Below are positions 1 to 7,079 of a DNA stretch of 8,417 nucleotides, in pieces. Position 1 is the first letter of the stretch, and each line of letters begins with the position of its first letter. Origin of the DNA: UBA8337 sp965658615. Lineage in GTDB: Bacteria > Pseudomonadota > Alphaproteobacteria > RS24. The stretch covers positions 1 through 8,417 of the forward strand of contig CBFHSX010000059.1 of NCBI GenBank assembly GCA_965658615.1, written 5' to 3'. The notes beneath the pieces are model-generated. The model was given only the letters and a program-made list of their open reading frames with translations. It had not been told where the DNA came from and searched no databases. The position numbers and the translations under genes are program-made.

Positions 1-612
1 GGAGCAGGGTTTAACTTGGCCTCTTACGACCTTGATTTGCGTGGCGCGGGCAATCTGGTCGGCGAGGAGCAATCCGGCCACATTAAAGAAGTCGGCTACG
101 AATTATACCAAGCCATGCTGGAAGAAGCTGTGGCCGAGCGGCAGGGCGAGGCGATGGAGGAAAGCTGGTCGCCGACCATTAATGCCGGTATTTCCGTGCT
201 GATCCCCGAAGGTTTCGTGCCCGATCTCGACCTGCGCATGGGGTTATATCGGCGGCTTTCGGCCATGACAACACGCGCCGAAATAGACGGCTTTGCCGCC
301 GAATTGATCGACCGGTTCGGCACATTGCCCGATGAAGTGCGCCACTTACTGGATATTCTGCTGATCAAAATCGATTGTCTATCGGCCGGGGTTGAGAAAA
401 TCGATGTCGGGCCGAAAGGCGCGGCGGTGGTGTTCCGCAATCAAATCTTCAATAATCCGGATAAACTCATTACCTATGTCGCCGACCATCAAGAAAGCGT
501 GAAAATCCGCCCCGATCAAAGCCTTGTCTTCCGCGCTAAATGCGACGATGCAGATGCGCGCCTGCGTCTTGCCGGTCAAGTCGCCGGACGTTTGGCCGAA
601 TTGGCGGCATAA
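1..612 (+). CDS. mfd: Transcription-repair coupling factor Mfd, C-terminal part (5' end outside window)
   Basis: This is the last 203 codons of Mfd, the ATP-dependent translocase that removes RNA polymerase stalled at DNA lesions and recruits UvrA for nucleotide excision repair in the cytoplasm. The frame is open from base 1, so the gene starts upstream; full-length Mfd is usually about 1,100-1,200 aa. The first visible residues (GAGFNLASYDLDLRGAGNL) match the segment of Mfd/RecG-type translocases that follows the last helicase motif, and the next stretch (GEEQSGHIKEVGYELY) is highly characteristic of Mfd. The rest, from about residue 55, fits the C-terminal D7 domain: PDLDLRMGLYRRLS, then an ELIDRFGTLPDEVRHLL block. 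A TTG at position 16 is not a real start, since the homology continues upstream of it. The TAA stop at 610-612 directly abuts the stop of the opposing gene. I see no terminator hairpin at this junction. Confidence 0.95.
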   Translation, partial: GAGFNLASYDLDLRGAGNLVGEEQSGHIKEVGYELYQAMLEEAVAERQGEAMEESWSPTINAGISVLIPEGFVPDLDLRMGLYRRLSAMTTRAEIDGFAAELIDRFGTLPDEVRHLLDILLIKIDCLSAGVEKIDVGPKGAAVVFRNQIFNNPDKLITYVADHQESVKIRPDQSLVFRAKCDDADARLRLAGQVAGRLAELAA

Positions 613-1305
613 TTACTGCACAGCGAGCTTTGCGCGCGCTTTGGTCAAAAATTTGTTGAGATAATGCGGCTCTTGCGCGCCCATGAGCAGAAACTTGCCA
701 CCGGCCAGAAAAGCCGGCACACCATGCACGCCCAATTCTCGCGCCGCCGCATCATCATTGCGGGTCTGCTCAATATCGCGATCACCGGCGAATAATTCGG
801 TTAAAAGCGTGGTGTCCATGCCATGCGCACCGGCAATCCCAAGCAGCACGGCGACATCGCCAATATTCAGCCCCTGCTCGAAATGCGACGAAAACAGCGC
901 CTCGGCAATGGCATGTTGCTGGCCGGTGCTGGCGGCCCAACGAATAAGCCGATGCGCGTTCAGCGTGTTGGGGGTCAGCTTGATTTTGTCAAAACGAAAA
1001 TCAATATCCGTGCCCCCAGCCGCCGCCTTAATATTTGCCCGCATTTGCTTGACGCCGTCTTCCCCATATCGGGCTTTCACTTTGGCGCTCAAATCTGCAC
1101 CCTGCATAGGCGTATCGGGGTAAAGCTGATAGGGCCGCCACATCAAATTAATCTTGAAATCGCTCACCTCGGCCAAAGCCGCGTCGAGCTTGCGCTTGCC
1201 GATATAACACCAGGGGCAAATCACATCCGAAATAACGTCAAGCTGTAGCACCGGCAGACCGGTGTTGCCTTCATTTTCAGCAATGTTTTCGGGTGAATCG
1301 GTCAT
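613..1305 (-). CDS. DsbA family oxidoreductase, FrnE-like (thioredoxin fold)
   Basis: This 230-aa protein belongs to the DsbA/FrnE-like thioredoxin-fold family (also related to 2-hydroxychromene-2-carboxylate isomerases). The active-site motif CPWC lies at residues 30-33 within SDVICPWCYIGKRKL, which is the FrnE signature. The cis-proline motif GVPAF is at residues 195-199 (Pro197), near the C-terminal end of the fold, with the helical insert between. There is no signal peptide or membrane segment, so it should act in the cytoplasm; family members are thought to be thiol oxidoreductases/isomerases linked to oxidative stress, but the substrate cannot be read here. The ATG (complement of 1303-1305) is supported by an AGGAGA ribosome site at 1311-1316. 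It leaves a polar leader of about 20 residues before the conserved core, longer than usual for the family. It is convergent with mfd and divergent from the SDR gene. Confidence 0.9.
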   Translation of the reverse strand: MTDSPENIAENEGNTGLPVLQLDVISDVICPWCYIGKRKLDAALAEVSDFKINLMWRPYQLYPDTPMQGADLSAKVKARYGEDGVKQMRANIKAAAGGTDIDFRFDKIKLTPNTLNAHRLIRWAASTGQQHAIAEALFSSHFEQGLNIGDVAVLLGIAGAHGMDTTLLTELFAGDRDIEQTRNDDAAARELGVHGVPAFLAGGKFLLMGAQEPHYLNKFLTKARAKLAVQ

Positions 1306-1310
1306 CAGCG

Positions 1311-1354
1311 TCTCCTATTCAAACATACTGGCAAACTTTACCGAACTCTGTCAA
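1311..1354 (-). promoter_or_regulatory. Candidate promoter and ribosome site of the FrnE-like gene
   Basis: Read on the - strand, a perfect TTGACA -35 box lies at 1349-1354. An 18-base spacer leads to CAGTAT at 1325-1330, a weak -10 with three of six consensus bases. The AGGAGA ribosome site follows at 1311-1316. The implied transcription start would lie just ahead of the ribosome site, which is tight, so the -10 assignment is uncertain. The 73-bp divergent spacer must also hold the promoter of the + strand SDR gene, for which I found no convincing pair of boxes. Confidence 0.35.
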
Positions 1355-1378
1355 AGTGCGCGCAAATAAGGAGACATT

Positions 1379-2143
1379 ATGAGTATCGATATCAGCAATG
1401 ATTTGACCGGCAAAACCGCGCTGGTCACAGGCGCAAGCTCCGGTTTGGGCGAGCGCTTTGCCCGCGTGCTGGCCGCCGCCGGCGCAACCGTTATTATCGC
1501 GGCGCGGCGCGCTGACCGTCTGGCAGAGCTGGAAAAGCAAATCACCGCGGATGGCGGTAAGGCCATTGCTATGGCGCTCGATGTCAATGAGCTGGACAAA
1601 ATTGCCGCCACCTATGATGGGCTAACCGCTGACGGTATTCTGCCGGATATTTTGGTCAATAATGCCGGTCTCAGCATTGTGAAGCCCTCAACTGAATATA
1701 CGCCCGAGGATTACAACACCGTCATGGGTACAAATTTGACGGCGCCGTTTTTCCTGTCGGCCGAGCTGGCCGCGCGCCACATTAAGGCCGGCACGGAGCT
1801 GCGGATTATCAATATCGCCTCGGTTGGCGGCTATACTGTGCTGCCCGGCAATACCGCTTATAATATGTCGAAATCAGGCATCATGATGATGACGCGGGGG
1901 CAAGCGCGCGAATGGGCGCGTTACGGCATTAATGTCAACGCCATTTGCCCGGGCTATGTCGAAACCGAGATTAATGATTATTGGTGGGGAACCGATGGTG
2001 GGCAGAAGCAAATCCAATCCTTCCCGCGCCGCCGCCTGGCCGATAAAAGCGACCTCGACGGCACACTGCTGCTGCTGGCCGGGCCGCTTGGCAAGGGGAT
2101 TACCGGTACATCGATTACGGTCGATGACGGGCAGTATATTTAG
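1379..2143 (+). CDS. SDR family NAD(P)-dependent oxidoreductase
   Basis: This 254-aa protein is a classical short-chain dehydrogenase/reductase, of the usual length. The Rossmann nucleotide-binding motif TGASSGLG is at residues 17-24, the NNAG structural motif at 94-97, and the catalytic tetrad is complete: Asn119, Ser148 (in NIASVGG), Tyr161 and Lys165 (YNMSK). PGYVETEI at 191-198 is the conserved loop after the active site. Arg43-Arg44 after the second beta strand favour NADP(H) over NAD(H), an inference from family knowledge. The substrate cannot be told from sequence; SDRs of this type reduce 3-oxoacyl groups, sugars or other alcohol/ketone pairs. The ATG at 1379 has a good ribosome site (AAGGAGA, 1368-1374). 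tatD begins 9 bases after its stop, so the two are probably co-transcribed, but no functional link is evident. Confidence 0.92.
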   Translation: MSIDISNDLTGKTALVTGASSGLGERFARVLAAAGATVIIAARRADRLAELEKQITADGGKAIAMALDVNELDKIAATYDGLTADGILPDILVNNAGLSIVKPSTEYTPEDYNTVMGTNLTAPFFLSAELAARHIKAGTELRIINIASVGGYTVLPGNTAYNMSKSGIMMMTRGQAREWARYGINVNAICPGYVETEINDYWWGTDGGQKQIQSFPRRRLADKSDLDGTLLLLAGPLGKGITGTSITVDDGQYI

Positions 2144-2152
2144 GGCTTAACC

Positions 2153-2941
2153 ATGCTGGTCGACAGTCATTGCCATTTGGACTTTCCGGATTTCGCCGAA
2201 GACCGCGACGGCGTTTTGGCGCGCGCCAAAGCGGCAGGGGTCGAGTTAATGGTCACGATTTCGACCAAAGTGACACAAGCAGCGGAAATTATCGCTCTGG
2301 CCGAGGCGCATGACGAGCTGGTTTGCTCGGTCGGTATTCACCCGCATGAGGCGGGGCGCGAACCGCCAACCGACGCGGCAACGCTGGTCGAACTGGCAAA
2401 TCATGAAAAAGTCGTCGGCATTGGCGAGACCGGGCTGGATTATTTTTACGAACACAGTCCGCGTGCCGCGCAGCAGACGAATTTCCGCGCCCATATTGAG
2501 GCGGCGCGGCAAAGCAAGCTGCCGCTGATTGTGCATGCGCGCGACGCGGATGAAGACACGGCGGATATTCTGGAAGACGAAATGGGGAAGGGCGCTTATC
2601 CGGGCCTCATCCATTGTTTTACCGCCGGGCCGGAGCTGGCGCGCCGCGCGCTGGATATCGGCTTTTACATTTCCATTTCCGGCATTGCGACCTTCAAAAA
2701 CGCCACGGATTTGCGCGAAACCATCAAATCCATCCCGCTGGAGCGGTTGTTGGTTGAGACCGATGCGCCGTTTCTTGCGCCCGTACCCAATCGCGGCAAG
2801 CGCAATGAGCCGGCTTTTGTGGCGGACACGGCGGCGGCTTTAGCCGATCTGAAGGGCGTCTCAGTCGAGGAGCTGGCGCGCATCACCACGGATAATTTCT
2901 ACACATTGTTTTCCAAAGCCAAGCGGCCGGTGACGGCATGA
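2153..2941 (+). CDS. tatD: TatD family metal-dependent hydrolase (DNase)
   Basis: This 262-aa protein has the full TatD signature and the usual family length. The metal ligands are all present: His6 and His8 (SHCHLD near the N-terminus), Glu92 in GIGETGLDY, His128 in LIVHAR, His154 in LIHCFTAG, and Asp204 in ETDAPFLAP. TatD enzymes form a TIM barrel and act as Mg-dependent 3'-5' exonucleases/DNases with proposed roles in DNA repair and fragment clearance; the name reflects an old link to Tat export that is not functional. It is cytoplasmic, with no signal peptide. Its stop overlaps the start of the next gene as ATGA (2938-2941), which implies translational coupling. The ribosome site is weak (AGGG overlapping the SDR stop). 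The symbol is used at family level; YcfH/YjjV-type paralogues cannot be separated by eye. Confidence 0.93.
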   Translation: MLVDSHCHLDFPDFAEDRDGVLARAKAAGVELMVTISTKVTQAAEIIALAEAHDELVCSVGIHPHEAGREPPTDAATLVELANHEKVVGIGETGLDYFYEHSPRAAQQTNFRAHIEAARQSKLPLIVHARDADEDTADILEDEMGKGAYPGLIHCFTAGPELARRALDIGFYISISGIATFKNATDLRETIKSIPLERLLVETDAPFLAPVPNRGKRNEPAFVADTAAALADLKGVSVEELARITTDNFYTLFSKAKRPVTA

Positions 2942-3738
2942 GCCTGACCTTTCGCGTTCTCGGCTGCGGATCTTCCGGCGGCGTGCCGCGCCTTGACGGC
3001 GATTGGGGCCAATGCGACCCGGATAATCCGAAAAATCGGCGCACGCGTTGCTCGCTTCTGGTCAGGCAAAGCGGCAAGGCCGGCGATACCAATATTCTGA
3101 TCGACACCTCGCCGGATATGCGCGCCCAGCTTATCGACGCCCAAACAAATTGGCTCGACGCCATTCTCTATTCGCACGACCATGCCGACCAGACACATGG
3201 CATTGATGATGTGCGCGCCATGGTTTACGCCAAACGCAAGCGTATTGAAGTTTGGATGGACGCCGCCACCGCCAAGACGCTGACCAATCGCTTCGGCTAT
3301 TGTTTTGAGCAGGCTGAGGGATCGGGCTATCCGGCCATATTGAAAGATAACCGTATCGAGACCCCATATCGCGACATCACGATGAGCGGGGAAGGGGGCG
3401 ATATTATCGCCACACCGTTCCGACAAATTCATGGGGCCATCGACTCGCTGGGTTTTCGCATCGGCAATGTCGCCTATTCCAGTGATATCAGTGAGCTGCC
3501 CGAGGAAAGCTATGAAGCCGTCTCCAATCTCGATTGCTGGATTGTCGATGCGCTGCGGCGCGCGCCGCATCCCACGCATTTTCATCTCGACAAAACGCTT
3601 GAGATGATCGACCGCTTCAAACCGAAGCGCGCTATATTGACAAATCTGCACGTCGATTTGGATTATGAGACATTATGTAAAGAATTGCCGGACGGCGTTT
3701 TACCGGCCTATGACGGCGCAGAGTTTTATTGCGATTAG
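2938..3738 (+). CDS. MBL fold metallo-hydrolase, PhnP-like
   Basis: This 266-aa protein has the metallo-beta-lactamase fold of the PhnP-like group, whose founder is a phosphoribosyl cyclic phosphodiesterase. It opens with GCGSSGGVP at residues 9-17, typical of the group. The main metal motif is His80-Asp-His82-Ala-Asp84-Gln85, followed by His165, Asp183 (SSDIS) and His238 (TNLHVD). The consensus motif is HxHxDH, so Gln85 replaces the last histidine, a ligand of the second metal. Everything else needed for the fold is present, so this may be a lineage feature rather than decay. There is no phn operon here. tatD plus this type of MBL gene is a common alphaproteobacterial pair, and the ATGA overlap suggests tight co-translation. 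No terminator follows it, so read-through into the prepilin gene is possible. It is probably cytoplasmic; its substrate is unknown. Confidence 0.88.
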   Translation: MSLTFRVLGCGSSGGVPRLDGDWGQCDPDNPKNRRTRCSLLVRQSGKAGDTNILIDTSPDMRAQLIDAQTNWLDAILYSHDHADQTHGIDDVRAMVYAKRKRIEVWMDAATAKTLTNRFGYCFEQAEGSGYPAILKDNRIETPYRDITMSGEGGDIIATPFRQIHGAIDSLGFRIGNVAYSSDISELPEESYEAVSNLDCWIVDALRRAPHPTHFHLDKTLEMIDRFKPKRAILTNLHVDLDYETLCKELPDGVLPAYDGAEFYCD

Positions 3739-3767
3739 TTTAAATTTTTATTAGTGTGTCTGCAGTT

Positions 3768-3771
3768 GGGG
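3768..3771 (+). promoter_or_regulatory. Ribosome binding site deciding the prepilin start
   Basis: A GGGG run lies 9 bases upstream of the ATG at 3781. It supports that ATG over the in-frame GTG at 3754, and the ATG also gives a standard short prepilin leader. The rest of the 42-base spacer (3739-3780) is AT-rich. It holds no terminator and no convincing promoter; the TATAAA at 3772-3777 is too close to the ATG to serve as a -10 box for it. Confidence 0.45.
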
Positions 3772-3780
3772 TATAAATTA

Positions 3781-4593
3781 ATGCGTTCAGGTTTTTCTCT
3801 TATTGAGTTGCTGGTGGTCGTTGCCATTATTGGCATTTTGGCGGCTGTCGGCGTGGTCGGCTATCAGGCTTATATTGACAGCACCAAAAAAGAGGCCGCT
3901 TTGGCCAATGGCAATCAAGTGGCGCGCGCCATTGAGCAGGATTTCCTGTCATTGGCCAATGAGCTATCGGGTACGACCGAGCTTGGCAATTCGCTCACCA
4001 TTAACGGCATTAAGCTGACCACAGATATAACGCCGAAAAGCAGCTGCTATAAATATGCCGAAAACATCAATCAATATCTGAATAATAAATGGAATAATGC
4101 TTACGATAGTACCAAGTCGTATAGCGTTAACCTTCATAGTTTTTCCAGCTCACAGGCGGCTGCTTCAAAACTGCAGCCGGGCCAAATCGGTATTCAATGC
4201 GCCAATCTATGCTCGGCCATGAAGGGCGAGTTTTATATTCATACATGCAGTTGCACAGGCTCGGCCGATTGCACCCTGTTTGATTTTGACAAAGCCGATT
4301 ACGACACATTCGTTGCCGACAGTTCGTGCCCCGGCGCCAGCTGCCAATATGATATCGGTAGCGACCCGCGCGACGCCTATGACTATGTCAACCATGCAGC
4401 AACTGTTTCGCGCGCCGGTAAAGGCCTCGAAATATGGACCGGTTCGGCCAGCGACACAGCCGCATCGCGTAAAGTATTGGTCGGCAATCACATGCCGGAT
4501 TGGCTATGCCCGAAACCGGTTCAAACCATGGCTTCCTCAGCGGTCGGTTGCAGTTGCGACGATTCCGCTCATTCTGATTATCCTTGCAAATAG
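3781..4593 (+). CDS. Type IV prepilin-like protein, cysteine-rich (270 aa)
   Basis: The N-terminus is a textbook class III signal: leader MRSG, then FSLIELLVVVAIIGILAAVG. Prepilin peptidase should cut after Gly4 and methylate Phe5, and Glu9 is the conserved Glu5 of the mature protein. The hydrophobic helix is residues 5-26. The remainder is atypical for a pilin: 270 aa against about 140-180 for common type IVa major pilins, with 12 cysteines (89, 140, 144, 156, 158, 164, 183, 188, 243, 257, 259, 269). CSC occurs twice, at 156-158 and 257-259, each followed by another cysteine. The last cysteine is the penultimate residue, recalling the C-terminal disulfide loop of many pilins. It could be a minor pilin or a type II secretion pseudopilin; no assembly gene is nearby, so peptidase and motor must be encoded elsewhere. 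A secreted giant protein follows 12 bases later, suggesting a shared transcript and surface function. Confidence 0.87.
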   Translation: MRSGFSLIELLVVVAIIGILAAVGVVGYQAYIDSTKKEAALANGNQVARAIEQDFLSLANELSGTTELGNSLTINGIKLTTDITPKSSCYKYAENINQYLNNKWNNAYDSTKSYSVNLHSFSSSQAAASKLQPGQIGIQCANLCSAMKGEFYIHTCSCTGSADCTLFDFDKADYDTFVADSSCPGASCQYDIGSDPRDAYDYVNHAATVSRAGKGLEIWTGSASDTAASRKVLVGNHMPDWLCPKPVQTMASSAVGCSCDDSAHSDYPCK

Positions 4594-4605
4594 GGAGATT
4601 TCTCA

Positions 4606-7068
4606 ATGCTTAAACGCAATATACTTATAATGGCCAGCGTTGCCATTTTGACCTTTGCAGCCGCCGAGGCGCGTCGTGGATTTTCATCCGGCGGTTCAGG
4701 CAGCGGTGCTTATAATAATACGGCTCCGACGGTTTGGAATGTCGACAGCACACTCGATGCAGATTGTCAAAATCTGTACAACAAAGCTTGCTCCGACCTG
4801 ACGACAGCCCAGTATGAGGATGTTAAATCCAAGAATAAGGCAGCAACCGATAATAATTATGGCTCAGATAGCGATTACCAGACCGCCAGCGGCAGAGGCT
4901 ATACGCTTTCAACCGATGATGGCACGCAATGGACCGACGCCAAATCGCCGGGTGCTGACAATAGCGACAGCGATAGCGCCTGGAACTCAGATTGCGACTC
5001 GTCATTTTCATCAACAGGCGGCTGTGACGCGCTGTCAAAAGCCAATTTCGCGTCTATTGACGACGCCTCGACCGGCCGCTTGGCCGCCACAACAGCCGGC
5101 TATACCGGCTACAAAGACTGGCAGGACGCCTCGGCCCTGAGCTACGGTATGACCAGCGCCGACGCCACATTATGGGGCGAGGCCAATGATGGTTCGGTTT
5201 CCTCGGCCGCTTGTGACGCCGAATTTGCCGGCAAGGCCTGTAATGAATTGACCAAGTCGAGCTTTCAAAACGCCAAGAGCTCAAACGCGCTGATGACAGC
5301 GAAAATTGCCAAGGTCACGGCCAACACTTTGAGCAACCAAGACCTGACCGATTTGTCGATCAGCTTCTCCAGCAGCGCGCTGTCCAGCCCGGTTTCGGCT
5401 TGGCAGCTCGACTATCTGGAAAGCGTTTTGGGCACATCAAGCAGCACCACCAAAGCCAATTGGCAGGCAACCATTGACGGCTATAGCGCCGCCTCGGCGA
5501 ATGCTTGGTACATTTGGAAAATTGCTGCCTCAACAGCTTCGAGCGGTACTTATGCAGCCAGCAATGCAACATATGCCATGTTCAAAACAGCCGGCATCGA
5601 CACAGGCCTGTCAGGTCTCAGCGCTGCTTGTAGCGTCGGTGGTGCTGTTGCTTCCGGTATTGTGTGTAAAAATACAGGCGTCACCAATTCGCAAATTTCC
5701 GCCAATATTCGCACTTCGGGTTTCACCGCCGCGCCGAGCGCGATTGCGATGCGTGATTTCCTGACCACCGCCGCCGGGTTTGCCAGCAGCACGACTTATG
5801 CGAATGTTGTTACTGCTCTGGGTAATAACTGGTCGACCGCAGATTACAAAACCGCGTCCAGCAAAACCGGCTGGACCAACTCATCCGCCCATGCGGCAAA
5901 ATTCGCTTCCTGTAAATCATCTGCCAACTCGACAGATGGGAGCGGGGGCTGCGGCATGACTCTGGCAGAATGGAACGCGCTGGCGGCTGTCGAAGCTATT
6001 GCAGCCGATGACAATCCGGATTACTCAACGGTGACCAGTTCGCAATTTACGTCAATTATCGCTGCCGGCTCTGCTGCGACAGCCAATCTCGACTTGTCCA
6101 GCAACACCATGCATCTGAACTATATGCGCAGCTGCGTTGACGGGCTGTCGTCAAAAACAGCTGCCAATATTGCCGGTTGCTCGACAAGTTCAACGGCAAC
6201 CGCTTCAGCGGCGCGCTATGGCTTGGACAATTGGACAAGTTCCTATACGTTGGATGACGACCTGCTAGAGGATGCCGGTCTGTCAGCCGCAGACGCCGAT
6301 CTGTATGCCAATTCTACGTCAAATAGCTGTTTCGGCAAGACCTGTAAGCAAATGGTCATTGATTATTTGAGTTCATCCGGCAATACGATTTCGAGCTCAT
6401 CAACGGCCGCACAAGTAGAGGCCGCGCTTGATGCAGCCTTTGACGCGCATTACACGACCAAAGCCAATGCCGTCGCTGCAGTGACCTCTGCCAATGCGCC
6501 GAGCGGCAATTCATGCGCGCTTGTCACCACGGCGGCGCCGAGCCTGTGCTCGCACCAGCCGAGCTCGCATATTTATTGCACGGTTCACACCTCGAATTTC
6601 TCGATCAACTCAGCCTATGACACGATCAGCTATGATGGTTCAACCGCCGCTTTGGGAGCGACAACGGTGAAAAACTATTCGATTAAGTATAAAAGCCGTC
6701 GGTCAAACACGGTTCTGCGAACCGAGACCCGTAAGCTAAAAATCGTCAAAGCGACATCAAGCCAGTCGACGGCATGGCAAGTCATGCAGAATAATTCTAC
6801 CTGCACAAATGCCCGTAATGCCTGCGTTAATGCCGGCGGTACGGTTGCAACGACGTCTAACCTGGCCAGCAATAATAGCTCATTGGCAACCTATGACTAT
6901 GTATTGGCAACATCGGGTGGCACGGATTATCACTGGAACAAATATTACTGCTACGACAGTGGCTTGACCTGCTCAACACTCGGCGGCAGCAATTATATTC
7001 GCCGTTCCTGTGCCGCCACATCTTTCGCCAATCTTAAAGTTCTATGCAACAAACCTGTTTGTAACTAA
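4606..7068 (+). CDS. Giant secreted Ser/Ala-rich protein with paired cysteines, unknown family (820 aa)
   Basis: I do not recognise this protein. It starts with a Sec signal peptide: MLKR, a hydrophobic core to about residue 20, and likely cleavage after Ala22 (AEA, before RRGF). Residues 23-40 are a Gly/Ser-rich linker. From 54 to 580 cysteines come in close pairs: 54/62, 130/140, 203/212, 342/354, 436/449, 510/525 and 575/580. The first three pairs share the look C-x3-[FY]-x(4-5)-C-x2-L-[ST]. A degenerate tail motif resembling Y-x3-SADA-x2-W recurs ahead of the later pairs, for example at 180-190 and 293-304. Ser and Ala are each about one residue in six by rough count. Residues 637-820 form a distinct domain with 10 cysteines and a basic patch near 691-713; Cys819 is penultimate. 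No membrane anchor or sortase-like signal is seen. It is probably an extracellular stalk, adhesin or matrix protein working with the prepilin, which is inference. GGGAGA precedes the ATG. Confidence 0.85.
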   Translation: MLKRNILIMASVAILTFAAAEARRGFSSGGSGSGAYNNTAPTVWNVDSTLDADCQNLYNKACSDLTTAQYEDVKSKNKAATDNNYGSDSDYQTASGRGYTLSTDDGTQWTDAKSPGADNSDSDSAWNSDCDSSFSSTGGCDALSKANFASIDDASTGRLAATTAGYTGYKDWQDASALSYGMTSADATLWGEANDGSVSSAACDAEFAGKACNELTKSSFQNAKSSNALMTAKIAKVTANTLSNQDLTDLSISFSSSALSSPVSAWQLDYLESVLGTSSSTTKANWQATIDGYSAASANAWYIWKIAASTASSGTYAASNATYAMFKTAGIDTGLSGLSAACSVGGAVASGIVCKNTGVTNSQISANIRTSGFTAAPSAIAMRDFLTTAAGFASSTTYANVVTALGNNWSTADYKTASSKTGWTNSSAHAAKFASCKSSANSTDGSGGCGMTLAEWNALAAVEAIAADDNPDYSTVTSSQFTSIIAAGSAATANLDLSSNTMHLNYMRSCVDGLSSKTAANIAGCSTSSTATASAARYGLDNWTSSYTLDDDLLEDAGLSAADADLYANSTSNSCFGKTCKQMVIDYLSSSGNTISSSSTAAQVEAALDAAFDAHYTTKANAVAAVTSANAPSGNSCALVTTAAPSLCSHQPSSHIYCTVHTSNFSINSAYDTISYDGSTAALGATTVKNYSIKYKSRRSNTVLRTETRKLKIVKATSSQSTAWQVMQNNSTCTNARNACVNAGGTVATTSNLASNNSSLATYDYVLATSGGTDYHWNKYYCYDSGLTCSTLGGSNYIRRSCAATSFANLKVLCNKPVCN
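4765..6345 (+). repeat. Degenerate cysteine-pair modules encoded within the giant protein
   Basis: This stretch encodes residues 54-580, in which seven cysteine pairs start at 54, 130, 203, 342, 436, 510 and 575. Most intervals are 65-94 residues (76, 73, 139, 94, 74, 65). The 139-residue interval is about two units, and its middle (residues 286-304) keeps the recurring tail motif but has no cysteine. The copies are diverged at the DNA level, so this is an old protein-level repeat and not a tandem DNA array. Alignment was by eye only. Confidence 0.5.
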
Positions 7069-7069
7069 T

Positions 7070-7074
7070 GGAGA
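7070..7074 (+). promoter_or_regulatory. Ribosome binding site deciding the start at 7080
   Basis: GGAGA ends 5 bases before the ATG at 7080. An earlier in-frame ATG at 7068 overlaps the stop of the giant gene (TAATG), but it would put Glu-Ile-Asn ahead of the signal peptide and has no Shine-Dalgarno sequence at proper distance. The 7080 start is therefore preferred. Confidence 0.6.
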
Positions 7075-7079
7075 TCAAC

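Noticed and set aside
613..1305. Functional link between the DsbA-family gene and the cysteine-rich secreted proteins
   Set aside because: The protein has no signal peptide and belongs to the cytoplasmic FrnE-like group, so it should not oxidise exported proteins. It is also over 2 kb away and on the other strand.
3772..3777. TATAAA as a promoter -10 box for the prepilin block
   Set aside because: Transcription would begin inside the second codon region, and no -35 box lies 16-18 bases upstream. A sigma-54 GG-N10-GC pattern was also checked and is absent.
3754..3780. Prepilin start at the GTG at 3754
   Set aside because: It would add nine residues ahead of the standard MRSG leader. The ATG at 3781 has a GGGG ribosome site and gives a canonical prepilin.
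4606..7068. Tandem DNA repeats or phase-variable tracts in the giant gene
   Set aside because: Repeats are visible only at the protein level. No long homopolymer or short tandem repeat that could cause slippage was seen.
7068..7079. Start of the first small secreted gene at the ATG overlapping the giant gene's stop
   Set aside because: GGAGA is correctly placed for the ATG at 7080, and that start gives a clean Lys-led signal peptide. Translational coupling via TAATG remains possible.
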